A stretch of DNA of 12,553 nucleotides from an uncultured Eubacteriales bacterium (lineage in GTDB: Bacteria; Bacillota; Clostridia; Oscillospirales; Oscillospiraceae), in the NCBI GenBank assembly GCA_905202605.1, contig CAJKSU010000071.1:1-12553 (forward strand), in the 5' to 3' direction. Below the pieces are notes generated by a model. It did not search any database and was not told the DNA's origin. It saw only the letters and a list, made by a program, of their open reading frames with translations. A program made the translations under genes and the position numbers. Within the stretch, counting starts at the first letter, position 1; every line of letters starts with the position of its first letter. Of the stretch, positions 1 through 5,557 are shown one piece after another.

Positions 1-89
1 GCCGATCAGCTCCACCAGCGTACACAGCAGCATGCCCAGCAGAAACAGCAGCAGGGCAGCCACCAACAGGATGGTCATTGGCTTTTCAT
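1..89 (-). CDS. Putative membrane protein, N-terminus only (runs off window; apparent start frameshift)
   Basis: Only the first ~29 codons are in the window, so the family cannot be named. A ribosome site AAGGAG (102-97, minus) stands 7 nt before an ATG at 89-87, but that frame reads Met-Lys-Ser-Gln-stop. The next frame, from ATG 78-76, gives MTILLVAALLLFLLGMLLC, a clear hydrophobic membrane segment, but is 18 nt from the ribosome site. Adding one A to the AAAA run (plus 83-86, TTTT) fuses the two into MKKPMTILLVAALLLFLLG, a typical membrane-protein start. I therefore read this as one gene starting at 89 with a one-base deletion. The alternative is a four-codon leader coupled through an ATGA overlap. 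It follows the ferredoxin gene by about 50 nt in the same direction and is probably the last visible gene of the operon; a membrane partner for the flavoprotein/ferredoxin pair is possible but unproven. Confidence 0.5.
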
Positions 90-139
90 AACAATTCTCC
101 TTAGTTTTATTTACATCTCCTTCGGAGACGCATTTGTAT

Positions 140-360
140 TTATCCCCAGCAGGTCAGGAAGCCGGGGGCCTTGTCCTGGGTCAGCAGGATGGCATCCCTG
201 GGGCATTCCGTCACGCACCAGAGGCAGAGCTGGCAGTCCTGGGGTACTGAACCACCGCTTTTTTCGCCTCTGGGTCGTAACGGAACACGTCGGCAGGACA
301 GCTTTTCACGCATGTCTTGCAGCCGATGCACTTTTCCGGGTCGATTCGCTTTACAGCCAT
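140..360 (-). CDS. Two-cluster [4Fe-4S] ferredoxin, AprB-like (one-base frameshift)
   Basis: A small cytoplasmic electron carrier. From ATG 360 the protein begins MAVKRIDPEKCIGCKTCVKSC, giving the first cluster motif C11-x2-C14-x2-C17-x3-C21-P. The second motif, C-x2-C-x2-C-x3-C-P (DCQLCLWCVTECP), lies in another frame and is reached only if one base is added to a run of four (plus GGGG, 241-244; coding strand CCCC). The repaired protein is 73 residues with Cys at 43, 46, 49 and 53, ending TCWG. The start lies 3 nt after the flavoprotein stop, and its ribosome site AGGAGG lies inside the end of that gene, so the two are translationally coupled. Pairing of a small 2x[4Fe-4S] protein with an FAD-binding-2 flavoprotein resembles adenylylsulfate reductase AprA/AprB and related fumarate-reductase-like pairs; it likely passes electrons to the flavoprotein. 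Whether the frameshift is real or a sequencing error is open. Confidence 0.82.
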
Positions 361-363
361 CTG

Positions 364-2040
364 TCACGCCTCCTTTTCGCCGGGGAAGGGGAAGGGATAT
401 TTCTCCCGGTAGCTGAGGGACGGATCGGGCCGATATTCCTCCGGCAGAGGTGCCTTCTCCAGCACCATCTCTCCGTCCACGTTTTTGATCTTCGTCCAGC
501 AGAACCAGTTCTCGTCGTCCCGGTTCGGATAGTCCTCCCGGTAGTGATTGCCCCGGCTCTCGGTGCGGAACAGGCCGGAGCGCAGCCGCATCTCGGCGCT
601 GAGGATCATGTTCTTGGCCTCATGAGCCAGCCGCAGCTCGTGGGCGTCCGTGGCAAAGAGCATGGGGGAAATGTGCTCCTCAAGGAAGGTAATGAGGGTC
701 AGGGTGGCCCGGAGCCGGTCGGCCTTCTTGATGAAGTAGACGAAGTAGGGCATCATGTAATTCCGCAGCAGTTCCATGGCCCACCGGGGGCCGAAGCCGC
801 TTTTGCGTTTCAAGGGATCCAGCACATAATCCCTGGCGCGCTGAAGCTCCGCCTGGGATACCAGAGGCATCTCCATAGCAGCAGCTTCTTTTGCTGCGGC
901 CTGTCCGGCGATGGTGCCTGTCACAGAGCCGCCCTCAATGGAGCCGCCGCCGGTGGAGTAGGCCGCCCCGTTCTGCATATTGCCCAGAGCGTCTCCTGCG
1001 GCGAACAGCCCCGGCAAGCTGGAGCGGCACTCCCGATCCGCGGGGAACAGGCCGTCGGCCTTCCGGAGGCTCATGCCCAGTGCCGCGCCGCCGAAGGACT
1101 TGGTTCCCCGGCTGTAGATGGGGCCCTGGCCCGCGTGGACGGCGAACTCCGATTGCAGGTAGGTGAACATATACCCGGACACGCTGTCGGGCCGGTCAGA
1201 GATCACCTCCCCTGCCGCATTGACCCGGCGCTTGGGCCCGCCGTCGTCCTTGGGGCCGCTGCCGGGGTCGCCGGGGCCGGGACCCACCACGGGTGGGGGA
1301 TCTCCGGCGGTCCGCTGGCCCACGGGGTCCGGCATACCGTCCTTGCTGTAGTGGGCGTCCACAAACTCCTTGCCCAGAATCTCTGCCCCAGCCCGGTAGG
1401 CCATGGCCTCGCCGTCGCAGGTCAGCTGCATCAGGGGCGGATAGCCCGTGGGCTTGTAGCCGCAGGCCCCCACGCAGGAGATGGTGGTCTTGGAGATGAA
1501 GGTAATCAGGTCGCAGTTATCGTTGGGCAGGCCTATGGCACCCACAATGCGACCATTCTCCTTCAGAAAGTCCACGATCATCACCTGATCCACGATCTCC
1601 ACGCCCACAGACAGGGCCTTTTTCCGCAGGACCTGGCCGTAGGCGCCGGCGGATTTGTCAAACTGGGCGCCGGCAGGGAGCTTCCCTTCCTGCCGGACAG
1701 CCAGACTGCCGTCGGGGTTCTCCTTAAAGGTGCAGCCCCAGTCCAGCAGATCCTGATACCTATCCCAGCTGTCCAGGAGGCACCGCCGGGTCCAGTACTG
1801 GTCGTTGAGGTATTCGCTGTGGCGGTTGATCTCCGCCATGGAGGCCTCCAGATTATGGCCCCATTCGGGGTTGAAAATCAGGAAGCCGTCGGCGTAGGGG
1901 CTCTGACCCGAGCGGCCCACATAGCCCTTGTCCACCATGATGACGCTGGCTCCGGCCTCCTGGGCCTTCACGGCGGCAAAGCAGGCCGCAATGCCGCCGC
2001 CAATTACCAGAACATCGCATTTCATCGTTTGAGCATTCAT
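364..2040 (-). CDS. FAD-dependent oxidoreductase, fumarate reductase/AprA-like flavoprotein subunit
   Basis: A 558-residue cytoplasmic flavoprotein with no signal peptide. Residues 8-35 form the N-terminal Rossmann FAD motif (VIGGGIAACFAA, then an acidic strand end VDKG). The second FAD contact is near residue 350 (GLFAAGDALG followed by STGGGSIEGGS), and a C-terminal helical region fills about 400-520, as in the FAD_binding_2/succinate dehydrogenase flavoprotein family. It is shorter than true AprA (about 650 residues), so sulfate metabolism should not be assumed. Residues 247-269 are a Pro/Gly-rich stretch (DPPPVVGPGPGDPGSGP and following) in the middle of the protein, likely a surface loop in or near the capping domain. 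The ribosome site AAGAAGG precedes ATG 2040. The gene lies between a solute-binding lipoprotein and a ferredoxin, which suggests it reduces a small molecule as terminal acceptor; the substrate cannot be read from sequence. Confidence 0.85.
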   Translation of the reverse strand: MNAQTMKCDVLVIGGGIAACFAAVKAQEAGASVIMVDKGYVGRSGQSPYADGFLIFNPEWGHNLEASMAEINRHSEYLNDQYWTRRCLLDSWDRYQDLLDWGCTFKENPDGSLAVRQEGKLPAGAQFDKSAGAYGQVLRKKALSVGVEIVDQVMIVDFLKENGRIVGAIGLPNDNCDLITFISKTTISCVGACGYKPTGYPPLMQLTCDGEAMAYRAGAEILGKEFVDAHYSKDGMPDPVGQRTAGDPPPVVGPGPGDPGSGPKDDGGPKRRVNAAGEVISDRPDSVSGYMFTYLQSEFAVHAGQGPIYSRGTKSFGGAALGMSLRKADGLFPADRECRSSLPGLFAAGDALGNMQNGAAYSTGGGSIEGGSVTGTIAGQAAAKEAAAMEMPLVSQAELQRARDYVLDPLKRKSGFGPRWAMELLRNYMMPYFVYFIKKADRLRATLTLITFLEEHISPMLFATDAHELRLAHEAKNMILSAEMRLRSGLFRTESRGNHYREDYPNRDDENWFCWTKIKNVDGEMVLEKAPLPEEYRPDPSLSYREKYPFPFPGEKEA

Positions 2041-2061
2041 ATTTTGGTCCTTCTTTCTTAT

Positions 2062-2095
2062 ATGTGGGCATACTGATTTAACAGTATGCCCACAT
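2062..2095 (-). promoter_or_regulatory. Perfect 14-bp intercistronic hairpin
   Basis: The arms ATGTGGGCATACTG and CAGTATGCCCACAT enclose a 6-nt loop, 5 nt after the lipoprotein stop codon and 20-odd nt before the flavoprotein start. No T run follows on the minus strand (ATAAGAAAGAAGG follows and contains the next ribosome site). It is therefore better read as an mRNA-stabilising or partial-attenuation element that would raise lipoprotein expression above the downstream enzymes than as a full terminator. The function is inference. Confidence 0.6.
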
Positions 2096-2100
2096 GGGGA

Positions 2101-3851
2101 TCAACGAGCGTTGTAGCGATCTACAGCACCCTGCATCACTTCGATGCAGTCCTCAACGCCCATGTCGATCAGGGTTTCGCGGAAAGCTTCCACAGTGTCA
2201 AGGGACTCGGCACCGGTGATGTACTTTGCTACCATTTCAACATAGTAGGTAGAGATCTCACTGAATGTGGAAGCAAAGGTTTCAGCCTCCTCGGAGGTCA
2301 GGGTGATGCAGTCGGAGATGGAGTATGCACCGTCCCAGTTGGCACTCCAGATTTCAAGAGCGTCCTTGGTGGACTGAGCCCAACCGGTGGTGTCGGTGGT
2401 AACAGCCTTGCGGCAGCCGATGGGCATCTGATACAGACCCATAGCGGTGATCAGCGGCAGACCGTCGGGGTTATTGAGAATCAGGTCGGACCAGACAGCC
2501 TCGCCGTCTACCATGTTGTAGGAAACGCCTTCCTCGCCAAACTGGGCGATGATGGTGCCTTCGGGGGAATACCAGTAATCCAGATAGGCCAGCGCCAGCA
2601 GCACATCCTCACATGCGGTCGAGATGCAGACACCGGAGGTGGCATAGTTCTTGGTGTACCAGGTGTAGTGGAAGGGATCGCCCTCGTTTACAACGGGATC
2701 AGGCATAGCAACGATCTTGTAATCAGGATCGTAGTCAACACCACTGCCGGTGACCATCTCTACCATACGGGTACCTGCACGGAACACGCCGCTCTTCCCT
2801 GTGCAGATGGACTGACCAAAGGTGGAATCCATGATGTTGGGAGTGGTGTGGGTAGCAACGTCGGGGCCGAAAAGGCCTTCCTCGTGCCACTGTGCCATCA
2901 TCTCCATGGCGGTGAGCCACTCGTCCTCCAGAGGCGCAAACTTGACTTCGCCCTCAACCTGGAAAACAGGTCGGTATCATATGTCTCGGTATCCTGGAAC
3001 TCAGTGGAGACACCCATACCCTGAGAGAGGTGGCTGTCGCCAAAGCTGTAGGTAAAGTAGGGCTCAACGGCACCAAACTCAGTCTTGAAGAGAGTCAGAA
3101 CTTCGTGGAGCTCATCATAGGTGGTGGGAACGTCCTTGCCCAGCTTTTCCAACCAGTCCTGACGGATCCACATGCCACCGGCGGGGTCGGGACCGTTCTC
3201 ATAAATGGTCAGGAAGGTGGTGATATAGCCTTCGTCGGTGTGGACGTCAGCCAGCTGAGATTTGGAGATATGAATGGCTTCTCTGTAGTTGGGGGCATAA
3301 CCATCCTCAATATAGGGATTGAGATCGATAATGACCTCATCATCTACCGCAGCCGTACCACCACCCTGATAGAAAGAGGGTGCGCTGTGGAGCAGATCCA
3401 GATAGTCTTCACTGGCCATCATCAGAGAAAACTGGGTCTGCATTTCATTGGGCTGGATGGCGGTGGTATCCAGATGGACATTGGTGATGGACTCGGCATA
3501 GGCCAGAGCAGGCAGCAGATCATAGTCAGCCTCAGGGAGCAGATTGATGACGTCGCCGGGAGATGTACACCAGAGGGTTAATGTCTGGGTCTCGTCCAGT
3601 GGGAAGGTGTAAACATCCTCGGGAACAGGAGTTTCCTCCAGGATCTCCTCGGGAGCGGCTTCCATAGAGGCTTCTGCCTCCGGGGCAGTTTCTTCTGCCG
3701 GTGCTTCGGGTTCTGCTGCAGATTCTACAGTTTCTGCGGAGACTACCTCAGATACAGCAGATGTGCTTTCTGCGCTGCTCGTTCCGCCGCAGCCCGCAAA
3801 GAGGGCGAAAACCATGGCTAAAAGCAGCAGAATGCTTACCGTTCTTTTCAT
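2101..3851 (-). CDS. Extracellular solute-binding lipoprotein (one-base frameshift)
   Basis: ATG 3851 begins MKRTVSILLLLAMVFALFAGC, a signal peptide ending in a lipobox (LFAGC, lipidated Cys about residue 21), so the mature protein is anchored outside the cell membrane. It is followed by a Ser/Ala/Glu-rich linker to about residue 75 and then a periplasmic-binding-type fold (MWIRQDWLEKLGKDVPTTYDE is typical of the large family-1 sugar/oligosaccharide-type binding proteins). The reading frame breaks near 2963-2966: restoring one T in the TTTT run of the coding strand joins DTDLF to QVEGEVKFAPLEDEW and gives 583 residues, the usual size for this group. AGGAGG lies 8 nt before the start. No permease or ATPase gene is beside it; the neighbours are a flavoprotein and ferredoxin, so it may deliver or sense the redox substrate. 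The ligand is unknown. Three TetR-type operators lie upstream. Confidence 0.85.
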
Positions 3852-3885
3852 TGCATATTCCTCCTGAAATATATATTTGCAGTGG

Positions 3886-3914
3886 CTTTTAGCCACCACT
3901 TTACGGTTTGTGAA
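3886..3914 (-). promoter_or_regulatory. Candidate promoter of the lipoprotein operon
   Basis: On the minus strand TTCACA (3914-3909), a 17-nt spacer and TAAAAG (3891-3886) form a plausible sigma-A promoter, with a weak -10. The -35 box overlaps the first operator (3910-3925), which would fit repression by blocking polymerase. A short GTGGCT-AAA-AGCCAC hairpin falls in the predicted start region. No better -10/-35 pair was seen upstream. Confidence 0.35.
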
Positions 3915-3925
3915 CACTCATTCAT
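3910..3925. promoter_or_regulatory. TetR-type operator copy 1 (GTGAACACTCATTCAT)
   Basis: This is an imperfect copy of the perfect palindrome at 4714-4729, with 4 differences in 16 bases. The TCATTCAT half-site is fully kept. It is the copy nearest to the lipoprotein gene and overlaps the candidate -35 box. Confidence 0.65.
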
Positions 3926-3972
3926 ACTAATAGAAAAACAAATACTATTGTTCGGACGGGTGTAATCCGCTT

Positions 3973-3988
3973 GTGAACGTTCATTCAT
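3973..3988. promoter_or_regulatory. TetR-type operator copy 2 (GTGAACGTTCATTCAT)
   Basis: Same element, 63 bp from copy 1. The core GTGAACGTTCA is near-palindromic and the TCATTCAT half-site is again unchanged, while the sequence between copies is unrelated. Confidence 0.65.
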
Positions 3989-4035
3989 ACAGGGGGGTAG
4001 CGCGAAGCGGCGTTGGTCACTCCATCCCGATATTT

Positions 4036-4051
4036 ATGAACGATCATTCAT
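4036..4051. promoter_or_regulatory. TetR-type operator copy 3 (ATGAACGATCATTCAT)
   Basis: Differs from the perfect palindrome at 4714-4729 by one base and lies exactly 63 bp from copy 2. It is about 50 nt downstream of the tetR stop codon. Confidence 0.7.
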
Positions 4052-4066
4052 TACATAGCCCTTGCG

Positions 4067-4097
4067 TGCCCCAATACCGAAAAATGGTATTGGGGCA
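4067..4097 (-). terminator. Hairpin after tetR (12-bp stem, no T run)
   Basis: The arms TGCCCCAATACC and GGTATTGGGGCA pair perfectly around a 7-nt loop, a few nt beyond the regulator's stop codon (4104-4102). There is no clear T tract after it on either strand, so termination efficiency is uncertain; it may be a weak terminator or a 3'-end stabiliser separating tetR from the lipoprotein promoter region. Confidence 0.5.
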
Positions 4098-4101
4098 GAA
4101 T

Positions 4102-4695
4102 TTACTTGTTCCAGAGATTTGAAAACCCCTGTGAAACCAGCTTCCACATATGCTCCCGATTCTCTGGCGTGTCAGGGATAATGTCATCAGAGAAACTCCG
4201 GGCCAGGTACGGCGTGATATTCCGCACATAGTAGACCATCATATTTTTGGGCACTGAGGCAAACAGGTCGTATTTTTCATCCAGCTCGTCAATCAGGTCC
4301 CAAAGGTGCCGGAACACTGAGTCGCTGTGGAAAGTGCTTTCCCCATCCTCCTTCGGCGGCGGTGCCACGGCAAGCTCCCGGTACTGCCGGTAGAAGCAGC
4401 ACTCGCCCGGATGGTTCACAAAGAACAGAAAGTACCGCATCCAGAGCTTCTTGAGGGCAGTTTGCAGGTCATCCTCCGGGTCTAGCGTAACTCCGGCAAA
4501 CTGCGCAGCCAGCTGATGGCTGCAGGAATCAAAGCAGGCCTTGAGAATCGCATCCTTACTGTCAAAGTGGTTGTATAGCCCCTGCGCAAGAATTCCGACC
4601 TCCTTGCCAATGGTGTGCATGGTCACTGCAGGAAGCCCCACTCGGGAAGTGCAACGGATAGTTGCATCAATAATATCTGTCTTAGAAATTGCCAT
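4102..4695 (-). CDS. TetR/AcrR-family transcriptional regulator
   Basis: A 197-residue DNA-binding repressor-type protein. The N-terminal helix-turn-helix is clear: an IIDATIRCTSRVGLPAVTM helix pair, then IGKEVGILAQGLYNHFDSKDAIL, matching the family pattern of TM..IA...G...G.LY.HF.SK..L. The C-terminal part (about 65-197) is the variable ligand-binding/dimer region and gives no ligand clue. I chose ATG 4695 because GAGG lies 5 nt before it; an in-frame ATG at 4725 would place the start inside the operator and has no ribosome site. A textbook promoter with a perfect 16-bp palindrome over the start point precedes it, indicating autoregulation. Three more copies lie before the downstream lipoprotein gene, so it very likely controls that operon in response to a small molecule. 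C-rich motif GECCFYRQY is visible near residue 97. Confidence 0.9.
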   Translation of the reverse strand: MAISKTDIIDATIRCTSRVGLPAVTMHTIGKEVGILAQGLYNHFDSKDAILKACFDSCSHQLAAQFAGVTLDPEDDLQTALKKLWMRYFLFFVNHPGECCFYRQYRELAVAPPPKEDGESTFHSDSVFRHLWDLIDELDEKYDLFASVPKNMMVYYVRNITPYLARSFSDDIIPDTPENREHMWKLVSQGFSNLWNK

Positions 4696-4713
4696 AATTG
4701 CCTCACTTGCTTT

Positions 4714-4729
4714 ATGAATGATCATTCAT
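4714..4729. promoter_or_regulatory. Perfect palindromic operator at tetR start (ATGAATGATCATTCAT)
   Basis: A 16-bp perfect dyad, 4 nt downstream of the tetR -10 box and therefore over the predicted transcription start. Size, symmetry and position are typical of a TetR-family autoregulatory site. The same half-site TCATTCAT recurs at 3910, 3973 and 4036. Confidence 0.8.
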
Positions 4730-4733
4730 TTTT

Positions 4734-4762
4734 ATCATATACTTTTTTCTGTTTTTTGTCAA
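4734..4762 (-). promoter_or_regulatory. Sigma-A promoter of tetR
   Basis: On the minus strand a consensus TTGACA (4762-4757), a 17-nt A-rich spacer and TATGAT (4739-4734) are followed at once by the operator palindrome and then the regulator's ribosome site. Confidence 0.85.
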
Positions 4763-4989
4763 GACTACCGTTTCACTTTTCGACAGCAGCTATAATAAAA
4801 AGGTTGCACAGCAAAATTGCGTACATTCTGCGTACAGAGCTGCCATTTGAGGACTTGTTCCACCCTTGACTGGCTTGCTCCAGTTTGTACAGGTTTGACC
4901 GAAAAGTGCAGGATTTTCAATGGGTTTCGGCATACCAGATTGTATTGCTTTGTACCAGGCGTATACTCGTTGAAACCTCACCGTGGGGA
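4763..4989. other. Non-coding stretch left of the tRNA scar
   Basis: No convincing gene in either direction. An open frame reading leftward from 5035 exists only because it is antisense to the tRNA fragment. There is no recognisable tRNA D-arm or 5' acceptor sequence here, which is the main argument that the tRNA at 4990 is only a 3' half. Confidence 0.5.
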
Positions 4990-5034
4990 TTGGTAAGGAT
5001 GAGGTTGCCAGTTCGAATCTGGCTAGCAGCTCCA
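4990..5034 (+). other. Orphan 3' half of tRNA-Thr(GGT): probable attachment-site scar
   Basis: The segment reads as the anticodon loop TTGGTAA (anticodon GGT, Thr), the 3' anticodon-stem strand GGATG, variable loop AGGTT, a perfect T arm GCCAG-TTCGAAT-CTGGC, the 3' acceptor strand TAGCAGC, discriminator T and encoded CCA. The matching 5' parts are missing: the five bases before the loop are GGGGA instead of the CATCC needed, and no D arm or GCTGCTA acceptor strand lies upstream. Tyrosine integrases commonly use the 3' half of tRNA genes, from the anticodon loop onward, as attB, leaving one orphan 3' copy at the far end of the element. This is not a functional tRNA. Confidence 0.75.
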
Positions 5035-5100
5035 TTGCTTTAGTGAGAAATCACGGTTTTCTGCTATATTGCACAAATTCCATACTGACTGTTCAGTCCG

Positions 5101-5141
5101 TATCCTGTGATATGCGTCACACATATCACAGGATATTTTTT
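5101..5141 (+). terminator. Rho-independent terminator downstream of the tRNA fragment
   Basis: The arms TATCCTGTGATATG and CATATCACAGGATA form a 14-bp stem around a 7-nt loop, followed by six T (5136-5141). It sits about 65 nt after the tRNA CCA end, as expected if it is the original terminator of the tRNA gene whose 3' half survives here. Confidence 0.85.
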
Positions 5142-5478
5142 AAAACGTGGTACAAATGTGGTACACTTTTCAGGCCGGAAGATGCACGGGCTGAAAGCTT
5201 CTCAATTAACACAAAGCCTGTCATTATGGTCAGCCCCACGAGCTAACACACCCACTTATAACCAGGTTTTCCGTTATGGTCTTACCATTTATCAAAGACA
5301 TCCCACCTTTTTTCTCCGCTTCCGTCAAAGCCATTCGTTTCAGAACCGTTTAAAATGTTCCAATGTTTCCATGCCGTTCAACTTTTTCATACACATCGCG
5401 CCCAGAGGACATTGGCTTCCACATGGCTCATATTTTCGTTTTATGGCACAGGCTGTAGGAGAAAAGCCAAGTGGATGA
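5142..5478. other. Gene-poor stretch before the OYE promoter
   Basis: No well-supported gene is seen. It contains a local direct repeat (GTGGTACAAAT/GTGGTACACTT, 5147-5167) and, on the minus strand, short open frames that look protein-like but broken, for example from ATG 5334 to 5230 (MALTEAEKKGGMSLINGKT and on) and the Cys-rich frame listed next. This could be remnants of mobile-element cargo beside the tRNA scar. Confidence 0.4.
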
Positions 5479-5513
5479 TTGCAAAGCCATCCATCGTTCG
5501 ATATAATAAACAT
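5340..5513 (-). CDS. Doubtful 57-residue Cys-rich small ORF
   Basis: From ATG 5513 the frame encodes 57 residues with five Cys, including the group C31-x3-C35-x5-C41 (CGSQCPLGAMC), and ends LNGMETLEHFKRF. The second half looks like a real zinc- or metal-binding small protein, while the first half is unremarkable. Against it: no good ribosome site, and the strong plus-strand promoter of the OYE gene lies inside the frame. It may be the 3' remnant of a gene whose start was lost, or chance. I do not recognise a family. Confidence 0.2.
   Translation of the reverse strand: MFIISNDGWLCNHPLGFSPTACAIKRKYEPCGSQCPLGAMCMKKLNGMETLEHFKRF
5479..5507 (+). promoter_or_regulatory. Sigma-A promoter of the OYE gene
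   Basis: TTGCAA (5479-5484), a 17-nt spacer and a perfect TATAAT (5502-5507). An AT-rich dyad ATAATA-N6-TATTAT (5503-5520) overlaps the -10 and start point and could be an operator, though AT-rich dyads arise easily by chance. Confidence 0.75.
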
Positions 5514-5523
5514 ATATTATGAC

Positions 5524-5541
5524 CCCGGAACATTTTCCGGG
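5524..5541 (+). promoter_or_regulatory. 5'-UTR hairpin just before the OYE ribosome site
   Basis: CCCGGAA and TTCCGGG pair over a 4-nt loop, ending 2 nt before the AGGAGG ribosome site. No T run follows. It could stabilise the transcript or tune ribosome access. Confidence 0.45.
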
Positions 5542-5557
5542 AAGGAGGAAATGAAAC

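Noticed and set aside
364..2040. Flavoprotein and ferredoxin as a true adenylylsulfate reductase (AprA/AprB)
   Set aside because: The flavoprotein is about 100 residues shorter than AprA, and no sulfate-reduction genes are in view; only general family similarity is supported.
544..2076. A 510-codon plus-strand open frame opposite the flavoprotein gene
   Set aside because: It is the antisense shadow of a GC-rich gene. The minus-strand product has clear FAD motifs, and the plus frame has no ribosome site and a composition dominated by Gly, Ala, Val and His.
4067..4097. A canonical terminator for tetR
   Set aside because: The stem is strong but no T tract follows on the minus strand, so it is listed only as a hairpin of uncertain efficiency.
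4790..5035. Minus-strand frame beginning MELLARFELATSSLP
   Set aside because: This is the well-known false translation of antisense tRNA 3' ends (T arm and acceptor), here the tRNA-Thr fragment.
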